Positions 44,481 through 53,930 of a DNA stretch of 64,000 nt are shown here, in pieces. Location: contig NZ_JASJOU010000006.1 in assembly GCF_030068605.1 (NCBI RefSeq), positions 248,001-312,000 on the forward strand, given 5' to 3'. The notes below the pieces were generated by a model. The model made no database searches. It saw only the letters and a program-made list of their open reading frames with translations, and had not been told where the DNA came from. Position numbers and translations under genes: made by a program. This stretch comes from Xanthocytophaga agilis. GTDB taxonomy: Bacteria; Bacteroidota; Bacteroidia; Cytophagales; 172606-1. How positions within the stretch are numbered: the first letter of the stretch is position 1; the number at the start of each line of letters is the position of its first letter.

Positions 44481-44932
44481 GTATTTTAGTAGTAAAATTG
44501 ATAACTCGCTTTTAATACCAAAATAGCAACAGATGTAAATATATGTAGAAAAAAAAAAGAGTGTGTAAGAATGTGCTTTTTTGTTAAGTTACTGTGAGTT
44601 ATGAATTACGAAGAAACGGATATAGGATTGCATATCTCATGGCTACTCTGTACGAGGTCAGAAGGGTAAGAAGCGGGTCGGTTGCGGGTCAGATGTAAGC
44701 CATTGGTAATCAGCTAGGGTAAGAAAGGGTAAGAATATTTTCTATACTACGTGTGTTATATATATAATATAAAAAGAAAATACTAAATATAGCATATACT
44801 AACCCTTTCTGTTCCTATTCTTCTGCTACCGTTTAGCCCTAAAATACCTACCCTTCTTACCCGCATTGATTATCAATCACTTAGATCTTGCCCGCAACTT
44901 ACCCGCATCCGACCCTTCTGACCCCTTAGCGT
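44481..44932. other. Intergenic region holding the foldback repeat
   Basis: 452 bases, no gene. 44481-44650 is AT-rich and should contain the M48 promoter. 44656-44923 is the long inverted repeat. Confidence 0.6.
44656..44923. repeat. Foldback element with about 85-bp imperfect inverted arms
   Basis: The left arm (44656-44741) and the right arm (44841-44923) match when one is reverse-complemented: shared blocks include GGTCAGAAGGGT, GCGGGT, TTGCGGG, AGAT-TAAG, ATTG-TAATCA and GGGTAAGAA. Roughly three quarters of positions agree. The 100-base centre is AT-rich. GGGTAAGAA-like units also repeat in tandem inside each arm. No ORF of any size is encoded. It resembles a MITE-like or other foldback element. 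Confidence 0.75.
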
Positions 44933-45976
44933 CTATTTGCTTGAAACAGTAACTGTATAAGTAACTACATAATCTCCATTAAAAAGTATGTGTACTACAT
45001 ACGTTCCTTTGTGGGTAAAGACATAATCTATTGTAGTAAGTCCTTCAGCGTCTGTGTATAGTTTCGGATAGACAGAAATTGTTCGGCTGCCCTGTACAAG
45101 CTGTAGCTCTACTTTTTTTATTTCCAGACCGCTTCCTTTATTAAAACGAAAAGAGAACTTTTCTCCTTTTGTGGCTGTAGCAGTAAACGTTTCCGGGTAA
45201 ACAGGTGAAGCATTATATGAAAATAGTTTTTTATAAATGAGAGGACCATTTAGGAATTGGTGTAACGTCGGTTTTTCTTTCAGCAAAGTCCAGGCGGTAT
45301 CCAACGGATAATGATTGCGAACAAACAATGCCGGAGGAGCCAGGAAATAGGCTTCATCAAATTGAGAGATAAATTGTTTTTGTTCCGAATCAATCACCCC
45401 ACTAGACCAGGTGGCGTCACAGAGATACCATTGGTTGGCAAGATACACGGCATTCCAGGAATGATTGGGTATGCCTGTACCACCAATGTTTGCATCAACG
45501 GTTCGTCCATAACCATCTATTATTTTGCAGGTAATACCTGCCTGAAAACAGAGTTCTTTAACCAGATACGCATAGCCGGAGCAAATGGTCTTATGATCAT
45601 GCAGTAGTCGTCGGAAGAAATAAGGATTGGATTGTTTATTCCACTGCTCAAGTTCTTCCGGTTTATCATTTAGTTTTTCCCGTTTCGCTTTATTTTTTAC
45701 ATAGAAGCTATAGTCGCTTTCAATGTTGTCACATACCCATCTGAAAATAGCTCTGAACTTATCTACATCCGTATCCAGAGGTTTGGTGAGTTTATCTGCC
45801 AGTTCTTTTAAGTTGATAAGCGAATGATTGGGATACAGAGCAGCCATACTATCTGCCTTGGCAAAATCATTCGCTTTATCATCTGTAATCTGGGCCTTCA
45901 GATTGAAAGAAAAACAGAAGCAACAGGATAGTATAAGAAGGGTACTCTTTACAGGAAGCCAGGAAAAAACAATCAT
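44933..45976 (-). CDS. Secreted transglutaminase-like protein
   Basis: 347 residues with an N-terminal signal peptide (STLLILSCCFCFSFNLKAQ). The transglutaminase-core triad is visible: Cys in KTICSGYAYLVKEL, His in PNHSWNAVYL, Asp in YLCDATWSSG. The C-terminal 90 residues look like a beta-sandwich (TYVVHILFNGDYVVTYTVTV). It may cross-link or cleave peptides in the periplasm or at the surface. Its ATG overlaps the stop of the preceding gene (TGATG), so the two are translationally coupled. Confidence 0.87.
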   Translation of the reverse strand: MIVFSWLPVKSTLLILSCCFCFSFNLKAQITDDKANDFAKADSMAALYPNHSLINLKELADKLTKPLDTDVDKFRAIFRWVCDNIESDYSFYVKNKAKREKLNDKPEELEQWNKQSNPYFFRRLLHDHKTICSGYAYLVKELCFQAGITCKIIDGYGRTVDANIGGTGIPNHSWNAVYLANQWYLCDATWSSGVIDSEQKQFISQFDEAYFLAPPALFVRNHYPLDTAWTLLKEKPTLHQFLNGPLIYKKLFSYNASPVYPETFTATATKGEKFSFRFNKGSGLEIKKVELQLVQGSRTISVYPKLYTDAEGLTTIDYVFTHKGTYVVHILFNGDYVVTYTVTVSSK

Positions 45977-46698
45977 CAGAATATAGACTTTACCTTTTGC
46001 CAGAAGTTACTCAGACCAGAAGGTTTAGCTTGATAATGATTATCTACAGCTACTGCACCCATTAACGGAACAATATCAAGAGATAAAGTCATTTCAAATG
46101 TAGTTGGTATATTTTTAGTGATAACATATTCCCGCATTTCATATCCAATAAAGCTAAAAATCAAAACATCTCCTTCTTTTAAGTCTTTTGGAAACTGAAA
46201 CCTTCCTGTTGCATCTGTTGATGTACCAATGGAGGAACCCTTCAGAACGATACTTACTCCAGGAAGAGGTTCATTATTATCTCCTTTTACTATACCTCCT
46301 ATCGTATGACCAGGATTATCTGAGATGTCTTTTTCTGTATGTTCTTGTGGTAACTGAACAGATGTAAATGTTTTTTCTGCCAGGTTTTGAGAATAACTGT
46401 GCTTACCTGCAAAAAGCAATAGTAAACCCAAAGCTCCAGCCTGAACCAGGCTTCGGCGGGGACGTGTAACAGACCGATTTTTTACGACATAGGTTTTCAA
46501 CTGATCCGGGCGGAAGCGGCCACAGGTGTAAGCAGGTTTGTTTTTGAAAAAATCCAGTACCTCCTGATCACTCATTTGGGTAAAATCAATTACGTTTTTA
46601 CTACAGGAACTACAGAAGCCACCCTGAGAGGTAGGTGTAAAATGTTCCCATTTTTCAGTACATGGATTGGCGACAGATAAGGAGATCATATTTTTCAT
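45976..46698 (-). CDS. Membrane protein with cytoplasmic Cys-rich N-terminus and carboxypeptidase-like regulatory domain
   Basis: About 240 residues from the ATG at 46698 (MKNMISLSVANPCTEKW), favoured because homologues of this type start so. Earlier in-frame Mets at 46719 and 46737 lack support. Residues 10-65 contain four Cys (NPCTEKW, GGFCSSCSKN, YTCGRF), perhaps a zinc site. One helix (ALGLLLLFAGKH) follows, then a CarboxypepD_reg-like domain outside the membrane (IGGIVKGDNNEPLPGVSIVLKG). It is coupled to the transglutaminase gene. The layout suggests a sensor or anchor; the role is unknown. Confidence 0.78.
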   Translation of the reverse strand: MKNMISLSVANPCTEKWEHFTPTSQGGFCSSCSKNVIDFTQMSDQEVLDFFKNKPAYTCGRFRPDQLKTYVVKNRSVTRPRRSLVQAGALGLLLLFAGKHSYSQNLAEKTFTSVQLPQEHTEKDISDNPGHTIGGIVKGDNNEPLPGVSIVLKGSSIGTSTDATGRFQFPKDLKEGDVLIFSFIGYEMREYVITKNIPTTFEMTLSLDIVPLMGAVAVDNHYQAKPSGLSNFWQKVKSIF

Positions 46699-46863
46699 AA
46701 AAAGACCAGGTTTTTTCATAGAAGATGCCTGATCCACACAAATTCCATAAAATATATTGTAGAAATTCTATGATTTTATGGATCTCTAAAGTATGATTAT
46801 ACTAAAAGTCTGAGAATGAATCATAACTTTCAATAGATGATATTCTTTCAAAATAAGGTCTCA

Positions 46864-46916
46864 TAAAAAACTCGTCCTCCTGTAGTATGCCATACATAGT
46901 TACAGGAAGACGAGTT
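46864..46916 (-). terminator. Terminator of the oligopeptidase gene
   Basis: AACTCGTCCTCCTGTA pairs with TACAGGAAGACGAGTT (one mismatch), with a six-T run following on the minus strand. Confidence 0.9.
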
Positions 46917-46958
46917 AAGGTAATTCAAAAAGGCAGATCGTACAAGATCCAGTCTGTT

Positions 46959-49367
46959 TTAGTTAACGGCTGCTTTCTTTACATACGTATCCAGCCATTT
47001 ATCCATTTCCCACAACATATGAAGAATAGATTCTTTGCCACGATACCCATGACTCTCATAGGGAAGCACTACATAACGGGCAGTGCCTCCATGGCCTTTG
47101 ATGGCGTTGTAATACCGTTCACTCTGAATCGGAAAAGTTCCTGGATTATTATCCGCTTCTCCATGAATCAGCAGTATAGGGGTCTTGATTTTATCGGCAG
47201 AACTGAATGGTGACATATTAAAATATACATCTGGTGCCTGCCAGTAGGTTCTTTCTTCTGCCTGAAATCCAAATGGTGTCAGTGTACGGTTGTAAGCTCC
47301 GCTTCGTGCAATTCCTGCTTTAAAGAGATTGCTGTGTGATAGTAGATTGGCAGTCATAAAGGCACCATAAGAGTGTCCCATTACTCCTACACGTTTGGCA
47401 TCTACCACACCTAACCGGACTCCTTCGTCAATGGCTCCTTTGGCTCCGGCAACGAGTTGTTCAATATAGGTGTCATTGGGTTCTTTAGTCCCTTCTCCTA
47501 CAATAGGAATAGACGCATTTTCCATGATAGCATACCCTTGAGTGGCCCAGAATACAGGTGAGCCCCAGTAGATATAGGTAAACTGATAAGGTGATCCGGT
47601 TACTTGTCCGGCTGCATCTTTGCTTTTAAATTCTGTAGGGTAAGCTTCCATCAGTGTAGGCAGCGGACCATCTTCTTTCTTATAACCTGCTGGCAGATAT
47701 AGAGTAGCGGATAGTTCCACACCATCGGCACGTTTGTATTTGAGCAACTGTTTCTGTACATCTTTCATCTGCGGATAAGGGTGTGCGAACTGAGTAACAG
47801 CTATAGGGGCTATACGGGCTTTCAGGTTGCGTATAAAGTAGTTGGGGTTTTCTGTCAGTGATTCGCGACGAGTCAATAATACCTGTTTTTTGAGATCCAG
47901 AATAGCTACAGGTACTTCATAATAGGGCGCTGCAGAACGCCACAGGCGAGTACTTTTCTTCGTGCTCAAACTAAGTAAATCGACAAACGGGCGATCTCCT
48001 TCCGGTGACGCACCTTGTCCAGTCATGATTAAGTTATTATCTACAATTTCCAGTACATAGCGGCCATACTGGTTTTTAGTTAATTCAGGCGAACCGGGAT
48101 TATTGTAGGTATCTTCATACGAACGGTCAAAAAGAACAGTCGTTGCTTTGGTTTTAGGATTCAGGATTGTGGTTATCTCTTTACGGGTAGACCACCAGCT
48201 TTCACTTACTAAGGCCAGATTATCATTTCCCCAGCGAATGCCATCAAAGCGAAGTTTGGTTGAGGCTAGTTCGTCCGCATTGCCTGTAAACGGAGCAGAT
48301 AGTGTAAATACTTTATCTCTGACAGGAACGTCGTTTTTAGGGTCGCCATTGTCCTGTGCTTCAATCCAGTATAGCGTTGCCGGAGCATCACTGCGCCAGT
48401 TGTGTTCACGTTGTCCTGTACGGGTAGCACTGAAACCAATAGGGATATTGTCGGCCAGTGGTACATCGGCCAGTTGTTTTACCAGATTGGCCTTGCTATC
48501 CAGTAGCTCTATTTTGTGAGGAAATAACCGTACTGTTACCAGATAAGAATACGGTTTGTGATAGGTCTGAAATAGAATATATTTTCCATCTGGAGAAGGC
48601 TGATAATTCTGAATAAGAGCAGGTTTACCCAGCTTTTCGACAGCAGCCGTTTTAACATTAATTCTGGTAAGTTGTGCGGTAGCATAATAATCAAATAAGG
48701 CTTCGTCATAAGGGCTTTTCAGCAGATCCTGATAGGTACGGGAAGGGGCTTTTTTGCCGAGGTTCTCCTGTACAATGGGACCGCTAGGCACTTTGGGGGC
48801 TTCGGGTAGTGCGCCTCTGGTATCAGGCACAGACAGAACCAGAAGATGTGTATTATCTGATAACCATATAAATGGAGTAGTTAATACACTGTTGATTCGT
48901 GTAGTTGTTACTTTGTGGGCGGCGGCAGTAGCTACATCCAGTACATACAACTGAATATTTTCTCCTTCTGTTACACAAAACGCAATCTGGGAGTCATCCG
49001 GTGACCAGCTTACATTAGAGATAAGCGGATTCTGAGGCAGTCCTGTTACTGGCATATCCTTTCCTGTACGAATGTTTTTCAACGAAAGACCTGTCAGATA
49101 ACTCATCCGGCTTGGTCCATTGTTACGGGGATTGATCCGCAGGCCTGCAATACGAAGCTCCGGTTCTGCCAGCTCTGCTATTCCCGGATAACTGGCTGTC
49201 TGCATGATCAGCATCCAGTTTCCCTTGGTGTCAATACTGACACGTGGAGTAGTAGGTGCATTGATCAGATCCGCAATAGCTTTAGGTGGGGTTTGGTAGG
49301 TAAGGTTATCCTGAGCAACAAGCTGAAGCCCTATCCACCATACCAGGAGAGATAGATATTTTTTCAT
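46959..49367 (-). CDS. Secreted prolyl oligopeptidase family serine peptidase (S9)
   Basis: 802 residues with signal peptide MKKYLSLLVWWIGLQLVAQ. N-terminal part (about 40-520) is a beta-propeller with repeated strand pairs (ISNVSWSPDDSQIAF). C-terminal alpha/beta hydrolase: Ser in VGVMGHSYGAFM, Asp in HGEADNNPG, His in YESHGYRGK near 773. Closest in style to glutamyl endopeptidase/acylaminoacyl-peptidase-like members. Periplasmic peptide degradation is the likely role. It has a strong terminator and no operon partner. Confidence 0.9.
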   Translation of the reverse strand: MKKYLSLLVWWIGLQLVAQDNLTYQTPPKAIADLINAPTTPRVSIDTKGNWMLIMQTASYPGIAELAEPELRIAGLRINPRNNGPSRMSYLTGLSLKNIRTGKDMPVTGLPQNPLISNVSWSPDDSQIAFCVTEGENIQLYVLDVATAAAHKVTTTRINSVLTTPFIWLSDNTHLLVLSVPDTRGALPEAPKVPSGPIVQENLGKKAPSRTYQDLLKSPYDEALFDYYATAQLTRINVKTAAVEKLGKPALIQNYQPSPDGKYILFQTYHKPYSYLVTVRLFPHKIELLDSKANLVKQLADVPLADNIPIGFSATRTGQREHNWRSDAPATLYWIEAQDNGDPKNDVPVRDKVFTLSAPFTGNADELASTKLRFDGIRWGNDNLALVSESWWSTRKEITTILNPKTKATTVLFDRSYEDTYNNPGSPELTKNQYGRYVLEIVDNNLIMTGQGASPEGDRPFVDLLSLSTKKSTRLWRSAAPYYEVPVAILDLKKQVLLTRRESLTENPNYFIRNLKARIAPIAVTQFAHPYPQMKDVQKQLLKYKRADGVELSATLYLPAGYKKEDGPLPTLMEAYPTEFKSKDAAGQVTGSPYQFTYIYWGSPVFWATQGYAIMENASIPIVGEGTKEPNDTYIEQLVAGAKGAIDEGVRLGVVDAKRVGVMGHSYGAFMTANLLSHSNLFKAGIARSGAYNRTLTPFGFQAEERTYWQAPDVYFNMSPFSSADKIKTPILLIHGEADNNPGTFPIQSERYYNAIKGHGGTARYVVLPYESHGYRGKESILHMLWEMDKWLDTYVKKAAVN

Positions 49368-49552
49368 ACTTTATAGGGTTAGGTTTTTAGTGTAGGAATA
49401 TACTGGTTTATGAAATACTAAGTAAGCAAAAGATAGCGATTTAATAAGGAGGGTTGCATATTTTATATCTGGTTATAGAGAAAATCTTTTGTGTCTTTTT
49501 ACATTTTCGTTGATATCTCTTGCAATCTAAAAGACCCGAATGTCCTACCTCC

Positions 49553-49665
49553 TGTCCTTCTGAAAGAATCTTTTGGCAAGGTAAGCGGCCTTTACTTTTG
49601 GAGTAATTTTTTCTCTCAGAACCCGCAGTTGGCTCTAATTGTCACAAGATTCTTTCAGAAGGACA
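49553..49665. repeat. MITE-like element with perfect 20-bp inverted ends
   Basis: TGTCCTTCTGAAAGAATCTT (49553-49572) and its exact complement at 49646-49665 enclose 73 bases. A second inverted pair, TTTTGGCAAG (49571-49580) with CTTGCCAAAA (49693-49702), extends the structure. No ORF of note lies inside. Confidence 0.7.
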
Positions 49666-49830
49666 AAAATAAATAAGAAAAGAAAAAAGAAACTTGCCAA
49701 AATTTCTGTTGTGCATAGTTTAATTCAAGTAGCTTTCTAGGCATAACTATATGCATGAATTATTTTTACAAGGAAGTCCATCCTTTTTGAGTGAAAGAAT
49801 ATTTTGCCTAGAGTTCTTTGCAAAAATGCG

Positions 49831-49950
49831 GATGAGTTGAATACACCGCAAAAAAGTTTTTGCATAGAATTAACCGCAAGTTTTGTTTTTGATCGGAATT
49901 CACCACAAAAAACTTCGTGAGCATAATTCAGTTCAAACACAAAAAAGTAT
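49831..49950. repeat. Four degenerate 30-base tandem units
   Basis: Units start at 49831, 49861, 49891 and 49921. A shared pattern is GAATT-N-ACCRCAAAAA with a GCATA or GATCG start. Two looser matches occur upstream near 49712 and 49741. Identity between units is low, so the period is more convincing than the sequence. Confidence 0.4.
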
Positions 49951-50002
49951 AGAACCATGCACAAAATAAACTGATAACAGGATAATCTTGATTAAATAGT
50001 TG

Positions 50003-51286
50003 TCAGAATGGCTCCTGATCAGGGATCAAGCCATTATTGAGCTGAAACAATGTGCGGTTAGGAGTTTGTAGTTCTGTGAAGGAAATTAACAGATCTTTCG
50101 TTTTGGGTTTTGGCTTGCCTGCCTGTTTGGTCTCTACACGTTGGATGACTACTTCATACCTACGGTTAAAATAAAGCAAAGACATGCTGGCATGCAGTGT
50201 AGGAGTAACCATTCCTTTTGAGACCGATTTGTCATCTGCTTCAAATACGTAGAGGTTAGAACGGATATTGAGTGCCACAAACTTGCCTGTAAGCTGAATC
50301 GTACGATCTGACAGGTATTCCAGCCGGTTCAGATTTTCCAGAATCTGACCAGCATCCTGGTAGCCTATCCCCTGCTGCCATTGTAACTGCGTATAATGGT
50401 TAGCCCACTTTAACTGAAGCTGCAGACGGTTTGTTTTGATCAGCTTCAGCAAATTCTGGTAGCTGGTTACTACGCGTCCATCTATCTGGTCTGCAAAGAC
50501 TTTCAGTTTTTCAAAATCAAAACTAGCCTGGATAAACTCATACCAGTATCGGCTAAACTTATCCGGTTCACTTTCCTGCCCAAACATAGGCAACTGCTGA
50601 TTGCGGGGACGTAGCAGTATAGTAAAGGAACCTGGGAGTGTGTGTAACAACTCGTAATGAGAAGCTGTCGTAATAAGTTTCTTATGATCTTCCCGTACAA
50701 AACGTTCGGTCAGATGTCGGGTATCTGTTTGCTTTTTATAATAACTCAATCCCAGCCCATCCGCTATCTCATACAGATGATTTAATGCAGGTGCCAGCAG
50801 TGATAAATCAATAGTACCATAGCCTACCTTAGGTGATTCACTAAAATGTATTTGCAGCAAGCCCGAATCGTATTGAGCAGATAAGTTCAGTAAATCAACA
50901 GGCTGAGCATGGGGATTACCTTTGTACAAAGAATCCTTAGGAGGCAATTGGCGGGCTGGTATATCTGCCGGAAACAAAATCTGTACGTTGCGGTATTGCA
51001 GTTCAGACCCATTATCTGTCTCTAATGAGTACAGAAAACCATCCGGCGGAGCCAGAAAGATGTTTTGCAGAGAGAGTTTACGATCGGTGTATTTAACCAG
51101 TTGTTCGAGACGTACCCGACAAACTAACCAACGATTTTGCAGCAGATCTCCCTCTATCCAATAAAACAGATAATGTTCTCCCCCTTCACTCACAAAGTGA
51201 GATAGCAGTGGCTGACCCTTATAAATCAGGTCAGCGATTTTGCGTAATGAAGGAAAGGCGAAGCGTTTGGGGGTCTGCATGAACAA
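50003..51286 (-). CDS. Hypothetical protein, DUF6575-like N-terminus
   Basis: 427 residues, soluble, no signal peptide. The first 110 residues (LRKIADLIYKGQPLLSHFVSEGGEHYLFYWIE) resemble the DUF6575 domain, which has been noted in various bacterial proteins without a known role; this assignment is by eye. The rest is a mix of strands and helices with YKGNPHAQPVDL and several aromatic clusters. It lies 67 bases after aroC on the same strand, so they may share a transcript. A start at Met3 (MQTPKRFAF) is equally possible. Confidence 0.6.
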   Translation of the reverse strand: MFMQTPKRFAFPSLRKIADLIYKGQPLLSHFVSEGGEHYLFYWIEGDLLQNRWLVCRVRLEQLVKYTDRKLSLQNIFLAPPDGFLYSLETDNGSELQYRNVQILFPADIPARQLPPKDSLYKGNPHAQPVDLLNLSAQYDSGLLQIHFSESPKVGYGTIDLSLLAPALNHLYEIADGLGLSYYKKQTDTRHLTERFVREDHKKLITTASHYELLHTLPGSFTILLRPRNQQLPMFGQESEPDKFSRYWYEFIQASFDFEKLKVFADQIDGRVVTSYQNLLKLIKTNRLQLQLKWANHYTQLQWQQGIGYQDAGQILENLNRLEYLSDRTIQLTGKFVALNIRSNLYVFEADDKSVSKGMVTPTLHASMSLLYFNRRYEVVIQRVETKQAGKPKPKTKDLLISFTELQTPNRTLFQLNNGLIPDQEPF

Positions 51287-51353
51287 CCGTTAGTTCACAG
51301 ATGGCGTATTTGTGACAGAAAATAATTTCTATAACTATAGTAATAGCCAGAGT

Positions 51354-52430
51354 TTATACCCTGGCTGATCTGTTTCGAAGATAAAAGTCGGCAAGTACCA
51401 GTGCTGCCATAGATTCAACAATAGGTACCGCTCGTGGTACTACACACGGATCATGGCGGCCTTTGCCTGTGACAGTTACCACATTGCCATGCAAATCAAT
51501 ACTTTCCTGATCCTGCATAATAGTAGCAACAGGTTTAAATGCTACATTGAAGTAAATATCTTCTCCATTACTAATTCCACCTTGTATACCTCCTGAGTAA
51601 TTGGTGCGTGTATGCACATTCCCCTGTTCATCTGTATAAAAGGCATCATTATGCTGTGAGCCATACCAGGATGCTCCTTCAAATCCACTACCATATTCAA
51701 ATCCTTTCACTGCATTAATTCCCAACATAGCTTTGCCTAGCTCTGCATGTAGTTTATCAAAAACTGGTTCTCCCCAACCTACAGGCGTTCCTTTGATCAC
51801 ACACGTTACAATACCTCCAATAGAATCTCCATTCTTACGAGTCGCATCAATCAGATCAAACATCTTCTGAGCAGTTTCCGGATCAGGGCAACGAACTGCA
51901 TTTTCTTCTGCCAGTGCGATATTCAATTCAGAGTAATGTTTTTCCAGAGCCAGCTTACCTACTTTGCTTACATATGCCTCAATCTTAACTCCCAGCTGTG
52001 CTAAAAGCAGTTTGGCGACAGCACCAGCCGCTACACGGGCTGCTGTTTCACGGGCTGAACTGCGTCCGCCGCCTCTGTAATCGCGTGTGCCATATTTAGC
52101 TTGATAGGTATAGTCAGCATGGCTGGGACGAAACTGCTCGGCAATGTGTGAGTAATCATGGCTCCGCTGATCTTCGTTCATGATCACCATGGCAATAGGT
52201 GTTCCTTGCGTTTTTCCTTCAAATACACCTGACAATATCTGAAATTCGTCTTTTTCGCGGCGTTGTGTAGTAATACGACTCTGACCAGGTTTGCGTCGGT
52301 TTAGTTCCTGCTGAATGAAATCAGTATCGATGGTTAATCCGGCTGGGCAGCCGTCAATAATCACTCCAATTCCTGCTCCATGTGATTCACCAAATGTTGT
52401 AATTCGGAAAGCTTTACCGTAAGAATTCAT
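51354..52430 (-). CDS. aroC: Chorismate synthase
   Basis: 358 residues. Converts EPSP to chorismate with reduced FMN. Signatures: [18 protein letters not shown] at residue 15, the [13 protein letters not shown] arginine cluster, [19 protein letters not shown], and [23 protein letters not shown] near the end. Length is normal. The likely partner downstream is a hypothetical gene; no other shikimate gene is in the window. Confidence 0.97.
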   Translation of the reverse strand: MNSYGKAFRITTFGESHGAGIGVIIDGCPAGLTIDTDFIQQELNRRKPGQSRITTQRREKDEFQILSGVFEGKTQGTPIAMVIMNEDQRSHDYSHIAEQFRPSHADYTYQAKYGTRDYRGGGRSSARETAARVAAGAVAKLLLAQLGVKIEAYVSKVGKLALEKHYSELNIALAEENAVRCPDPETAQKMFDLIDATRKNGDSIGGIVTCVIKGTPVGWGEPVFDKLHAELGKAMLGINAVKGFEYGSGFEGASWYGSQHNDAFYTDEQGNVHTRTNYSGGIQGGISNGEDIYFNVAFKPVATIMQDQESIDLHGNVVTVTGKGRHDPCVVPRAVPIVESMAALVLADFYLRNRSARV

Positions 52431-52545
52431 TTATCGTTAATTAGTCGTTAATCCGGAAGGGAAGAATCCAATTACAAAAATGGGTATTAAATCTGAGAAT
52501 CGTATCTTTTTGCATCAAAAACCTGCTAAATCTAGGGAAAACAAA

Positions 52546-52571
52546 CAAAAAAGCCTCCCATAAGGAAGGCT
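52546..52571 (-). terminator. Terminator of the 209-residue secreted protein
   Basis: On the minus strand AGCCTTCC-TTAT-GGGAGGCT followed by TTTTTTG. It lies upstream of aroC, insulating it. Confidence 0.85.
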
Positions 52572-52604
52572 GTCTTGCATTTCTGTACCTGATACAGAAA
52601 TTTT

Positions 52605-53234
52605 CTATCGGTTTCCTCCCAGATTAAAGCTTATACTAGCTCTAAGTACAATAGGAATACTGAATAACTTGGTATAAGGGGTGGCTGTTTCGATATAATT
52701 CAGGTTATACAAGATAGTAAAACTTTGCGAACCGGAATCCCCTTCATTTACAAAGGCTGCACCAATCAATGGGTTGCCAATCGTCTGATGAGAAAAAGAA
52801 CCATCCGGATTGACATAGTAATATTGTAATCCATTCATCACAACCATTTTTACTGCATTCATCACTTCGTATTCAGCATGCGCAAAGAATGTACGATAAA
52901 TACGATGTTGCCCCCAGACGCGTGCTCCCCAAATACTGGCTGTAGTTCGGCCACTACCCGTACCATTATTAAAAGAATTGAACATATAGAGTGGCCCGGC
53001 TGCTACACTACTATTTTCGCTTGGATGATAGCCAAAAGTAGGTGATATATAGGCACCAAATGAACCACTACCCAGTGAAGGTGTTAAATTGATGGCCACA
53101 AAGGTTTTTTTCCAGAAATCTTCTGGTTTGGTGCGTTTCTTTAAAATTGGCCTACCGCTGGCACTGTCCTGCACCTGTGCATGTACACAATATAACGTAC
53201 TTAGAAATAAGACAACAAGGGTTAGTTTCCTCAT
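52605..53234 (-). CDS. Secreted hypothetical protein, likely small outer-membrane barrel
   Basis: 209 residues. Signal peptide MRKLTLVVLFLSTLYCVHAQ, a short charged linker, then alternating-strand sequence with many Gly, Tyr and Phe (GSFGAYISPTFGYHP, SIWGARVWGQHRIYRTFFAHAEYEVM) ending RASISFNLGGNR. That pattern and the aromatic, polar ending suggest an 8-stranded barrel of the OmpW/OmpX size class. No family recognised. Single-gene unit with a good terminator. Confidence 0.75.
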   Translation of the reverse strand: MRKLTLVVLFLSTLYCVHAQVQDSASGRPILKKRTKPEDFWKKTFVAINLTPSLGSGSFGAYISPTFGYHPSENSSVAAGPLYMFNSFNNGTGSGRTTASIWGARVWGQHRIYRTFFAHAEYEVMNAVKMVVMNGLQYYYVNPDGSFSHQTIGNPLIGAAFVNEGDSGSQSFTILYNLNYIETATPYTKLFSIPIVLRASISFNLGGNR

Positions 53235-53400
53235 GATTTTTTAGATAAAAAATAAAGTGGCTCTACGGTTTTAATTTGAGAGTAATGTTAATATCATAAC
53301 AAAAATCAGAAGAGGGAGTTTGTATGTAGACAACGAAGGTCCGAATATTTACCATACAAAGGTCAGTAATTATTTTGAAAGGTTATATATCCTGTTGCTT

Positions 53401-53862
53401 ATGTATTTTGAGATTATTACCGAGGTCAAAGCCAATTTTGAAACTGTTGCTGGAAACTTTGATCAGCGTTTATTGACAAAGGTTTCGCCCAGTTTCCCCC
53501 CTGCCCGATTGTTACGTTATGATGGCAACATGCCAGGTAATGAAGTACATGTGGAACTAAACTTTCTGCTCTTCAGGCAAGTCTGGAAAAGTAAGATTAT
53601 TTCTTTTCAGAAAAATGAGGAGCGCATGGTGTTTGTGGATGAAGGAACAGAATTGCCTTTCTTTCTCTCCTACTGGCATCATGAACACAGAGTGGAGCGA
53701 AAAGGCCAGTCAAGTCTCATCCGGGATAAAGTTACCTTTCGAACGCCAATAGTTATCACAGATTATCTTATGTTTCCGGCAATGTATCTGCAATTCTGGT
53801 CACGTAAAGCCAAATATCGTCGTTACTTCCGTAATCTGGTATTTTCAGAAGGTGGGAAATAG
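53401..53862 (+). CDS. SRPBCC/START-like ligand-binding protein
   Basis: About 153 residues from ATG 53401 (MYFEIITEVKANFETV). An in-frame Met at 53320 would add a non-conserved stretch. The sequence PPARLLRYDGNMPGNEVHVELNFLLFRQVWKSKI and GTELPFFLSYWHHEHRVERKG matches the small Bacteroidota group of SRPBCC (polyketide-cyclase-like) proteins. Ligand unknown. The phytanoyl-CoA dioxygenase-like gene begins 68 bases downstream in the same direction. Confidence 0.82.
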   Translation: MYFEIITEVKANFETVAGNFDQRLLTKVSPSFPPARLLRYDGNMPGNEVHVELNFLLFRQVWKSKIISFQKNEERMVFVDEGTELPFFLSYWHHEHRVERKGQSSLIRDKVTFRTPIVITDYLMFPAMYLQFWSRKAKYRRYFRNLVFSEGGK

Positions 53863-53930
53863 CCAATCTGGCTATGCTATTTTTGGATAAGGGCAGGTTT
53901 TCCTATCTTGCAGGCTATATCCTTTACATT

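Larger units (their letters stand above)
49368..50002. other. 635-base non-coding region with two repeat structures
   Basis: No supported gene. It contains a 113-base element bounded by 20-bp inverted repeats and, further on, an AT-rich array of degenerate 30-base units. The rest is plain AT-rich DNA, including the promoter region of the oligopeptidase. Confidence 0.6.

Noticed and set aside
44656-44923. CRISPR or tRNA cluster
   Set aside because: The structure is two inverted arms, not regular direct repeats; no cloverleaf found.
49491-49676. 61-codon frame across the inverted-repeat element
   Set aside because: The frame simply reads through the inverted repeat; its start lies in AT-rich non-coding DNA.
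49831-49950. CRISPR array
   Set aside because: The 30-base period has no conserved repeat with variable spacers and no cas genes are near.
53320-53400. Longer N-terminus for the SRPBCC protein
   Set aside because: The extra 27 codons look non-coding and the family begins at MYFE.
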